Positions 63,611 through 64,000 of a DNA stretch of 64,000 nucleotides are shown one piece after another (position 1 is the first letter of the stretch; every line of letters starts with the position of its first letter). The notes under the pieces were generated by a model. It was not told the origin of the DNA. It did not search any database and was given only the letters and a program-made list of their open reading frames with translations. Both the position numbers and the translations under genes were made by a program. The DNA comes from Chrysoperla carnea (taxonomy: Eukaryota > Arthropoda > Insecta > Neuroptera > Chrysopidae), in NCBI RefSeq assembly GCF_905475395.1, contig NC_058338.1, positions 3,225,001-3,289,000 on the forward strand, read 5' to 3'.

Positions 63611-63894
63611 TCATTGCTTATTTTGTGAAGATGTTACCAAATTGAACAACGAATAAGCGTTTTTCATTACCTGAAAAAATTTTAAAATACAGAGACATCT
63701 TTTTTAAGTTGGCATTTTTTTGAAACTCTGGAACTTACCCCAACAAAACTAGCATAACAAAATATCCCAATTGATTTCGTTTGAAAGTTTAACGAACGTT
63801 GTGAACGAATCATAATCATTAGTAACGCTTTACGAATGTGTACCGGTGCTTCGTACCAATTTGTTTCGTAGACTGCTCGAGCAACATCTTCACT
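63611..63894 (-). CDS. OR: Odorant receptor (7tm_6), last two exons, partial
   Basis: Two small spliced exons on the minus strand were found by reading the sequence; both are too short for ordinary ORF listing. Exon 63894-63739 (52 codons, phase 0) follows an AG and reads SEDVARAVYETNWYEAP, then a KALLMIMIRSQ motif, and ends before GTAAGT. After a 68-nt intron, exon 63670-63611 reads VMKNAYSLFNLVTSS and ends in a stop 19 codons in. This is the conserved C-terminus of insect odorant receptors: the loop before TM7 with an RSQ-type motif, then the (A/S)YS-F-L end in a tiny terminal exon after a phase-0 intron. These proteins form ligand-gated cation channels with the co-receptor Orco in sensory neurons. 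The upstream exons must lie beyond base 64,000. It could be an isolated remnant, but both exons are open and correctly spliced. Confidence 0.8.
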
Positions 63895-63920
63895 CTAAAT
63901 ACATTAATAAATAATATTAT

Positions 63921-64000
63921 ACGGAGCGAGTAAAGGCGCAATTGCCTTTAACCTTTTGACTACTGACTGTGAATGTGCGGGTTCGAACCCAGACCACGGC
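63921..64000 (+). mobile_element. tRNA-like (SINE?) sequence cut by window end
   Basis: The plus strand has gactgtgaatgtgcgggttcgaaccc near the end: a good B-box (GGTTCGAACCC) preceded by a diverged A-box-like part (gcgagtaaaggcgcaattgcc). It resembles the sequence at 32,341 and lies in the intron just upstream of the odorant-receptor exon. The rest is outside the window. Confidence 0.4.

Noticed and set aside
1-64000. CRISPR arrays, operons, prophage or bacterial features
   Set aside because: The window is eukaryotic (spliced genes, insect families, SINE/LINE repeats); no regularly spaced short repeats were seen.

Overview
This is a 64-kb, AT-rich, intron-containing stretch of an insect nuclear genome. 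Two protein families support the insect assignment: UDP-glycosyltransferases with the insect-type QGG signature, and an odorant receptor of the insect 7tm_6 type. A TTAGG-like motif at the ends of retroposon copies fits as well. I cannot fix the order or species from sequence alone.

Layout. Positions 1-32,329 hold a tandem array of nine UDP-glycosyltransferase (UGT) genes, called A to I here. A-F are on the minus strand (A runs off the left edge), G and H are on the plus strand, and I is on the minus strand. Eight can be assembled end to end as intact four-exon genes of 514-541 codons. All share intron phases 0, 1 and 2 and nearly invariant exon sizes (exon 2 is 223 nt in B-I). A/B and C/D/E/F form one group; G/H/I form a second. 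D and E are a recent duplication whose short introns are still alike. F and G are divergent across 1.8 kb; H and I are convergent.

Positions 32,330-47,613 are gene-poor: SINE copies, a 315-bp tandem repeat, a hAT transposase remnant, Helitron-like elements, inverted-repeat elements and microsatellites. At 47,621-49,686 (minus) lies a complete two-exon lysosomal glucosylceramidase gene (GH30, GBA family). Positions 49,687-63,610 are again repeat-rich, with LINE fragments, a pogo-like remnant and several dispersed families. At the right edge two short spliced exons (63,611-63,894, minus) encode the C-terminus of an odorant receptor whose upstream exons lie outside the window.

How the genes fit together. 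The UGTs are predicted ER-membrane enzymes that conjugate sugar from a UDP-sugar to small lipophilic compounds such as xenobiotics, host metabolites, pigments and hormones. Every assembled copy ends in a K-x-K-x-x ER-retrieval signal. The array looks like a birth-and-death detoxification cluster. The glucosylceramidase removes glucose from glucosylceramide in lysosomes; I see no operon-like link to the UGTs. Splice sites were placed by eye from GT/AG signals, frame continuity and agreement between paralogues; no transcript evidence was available.
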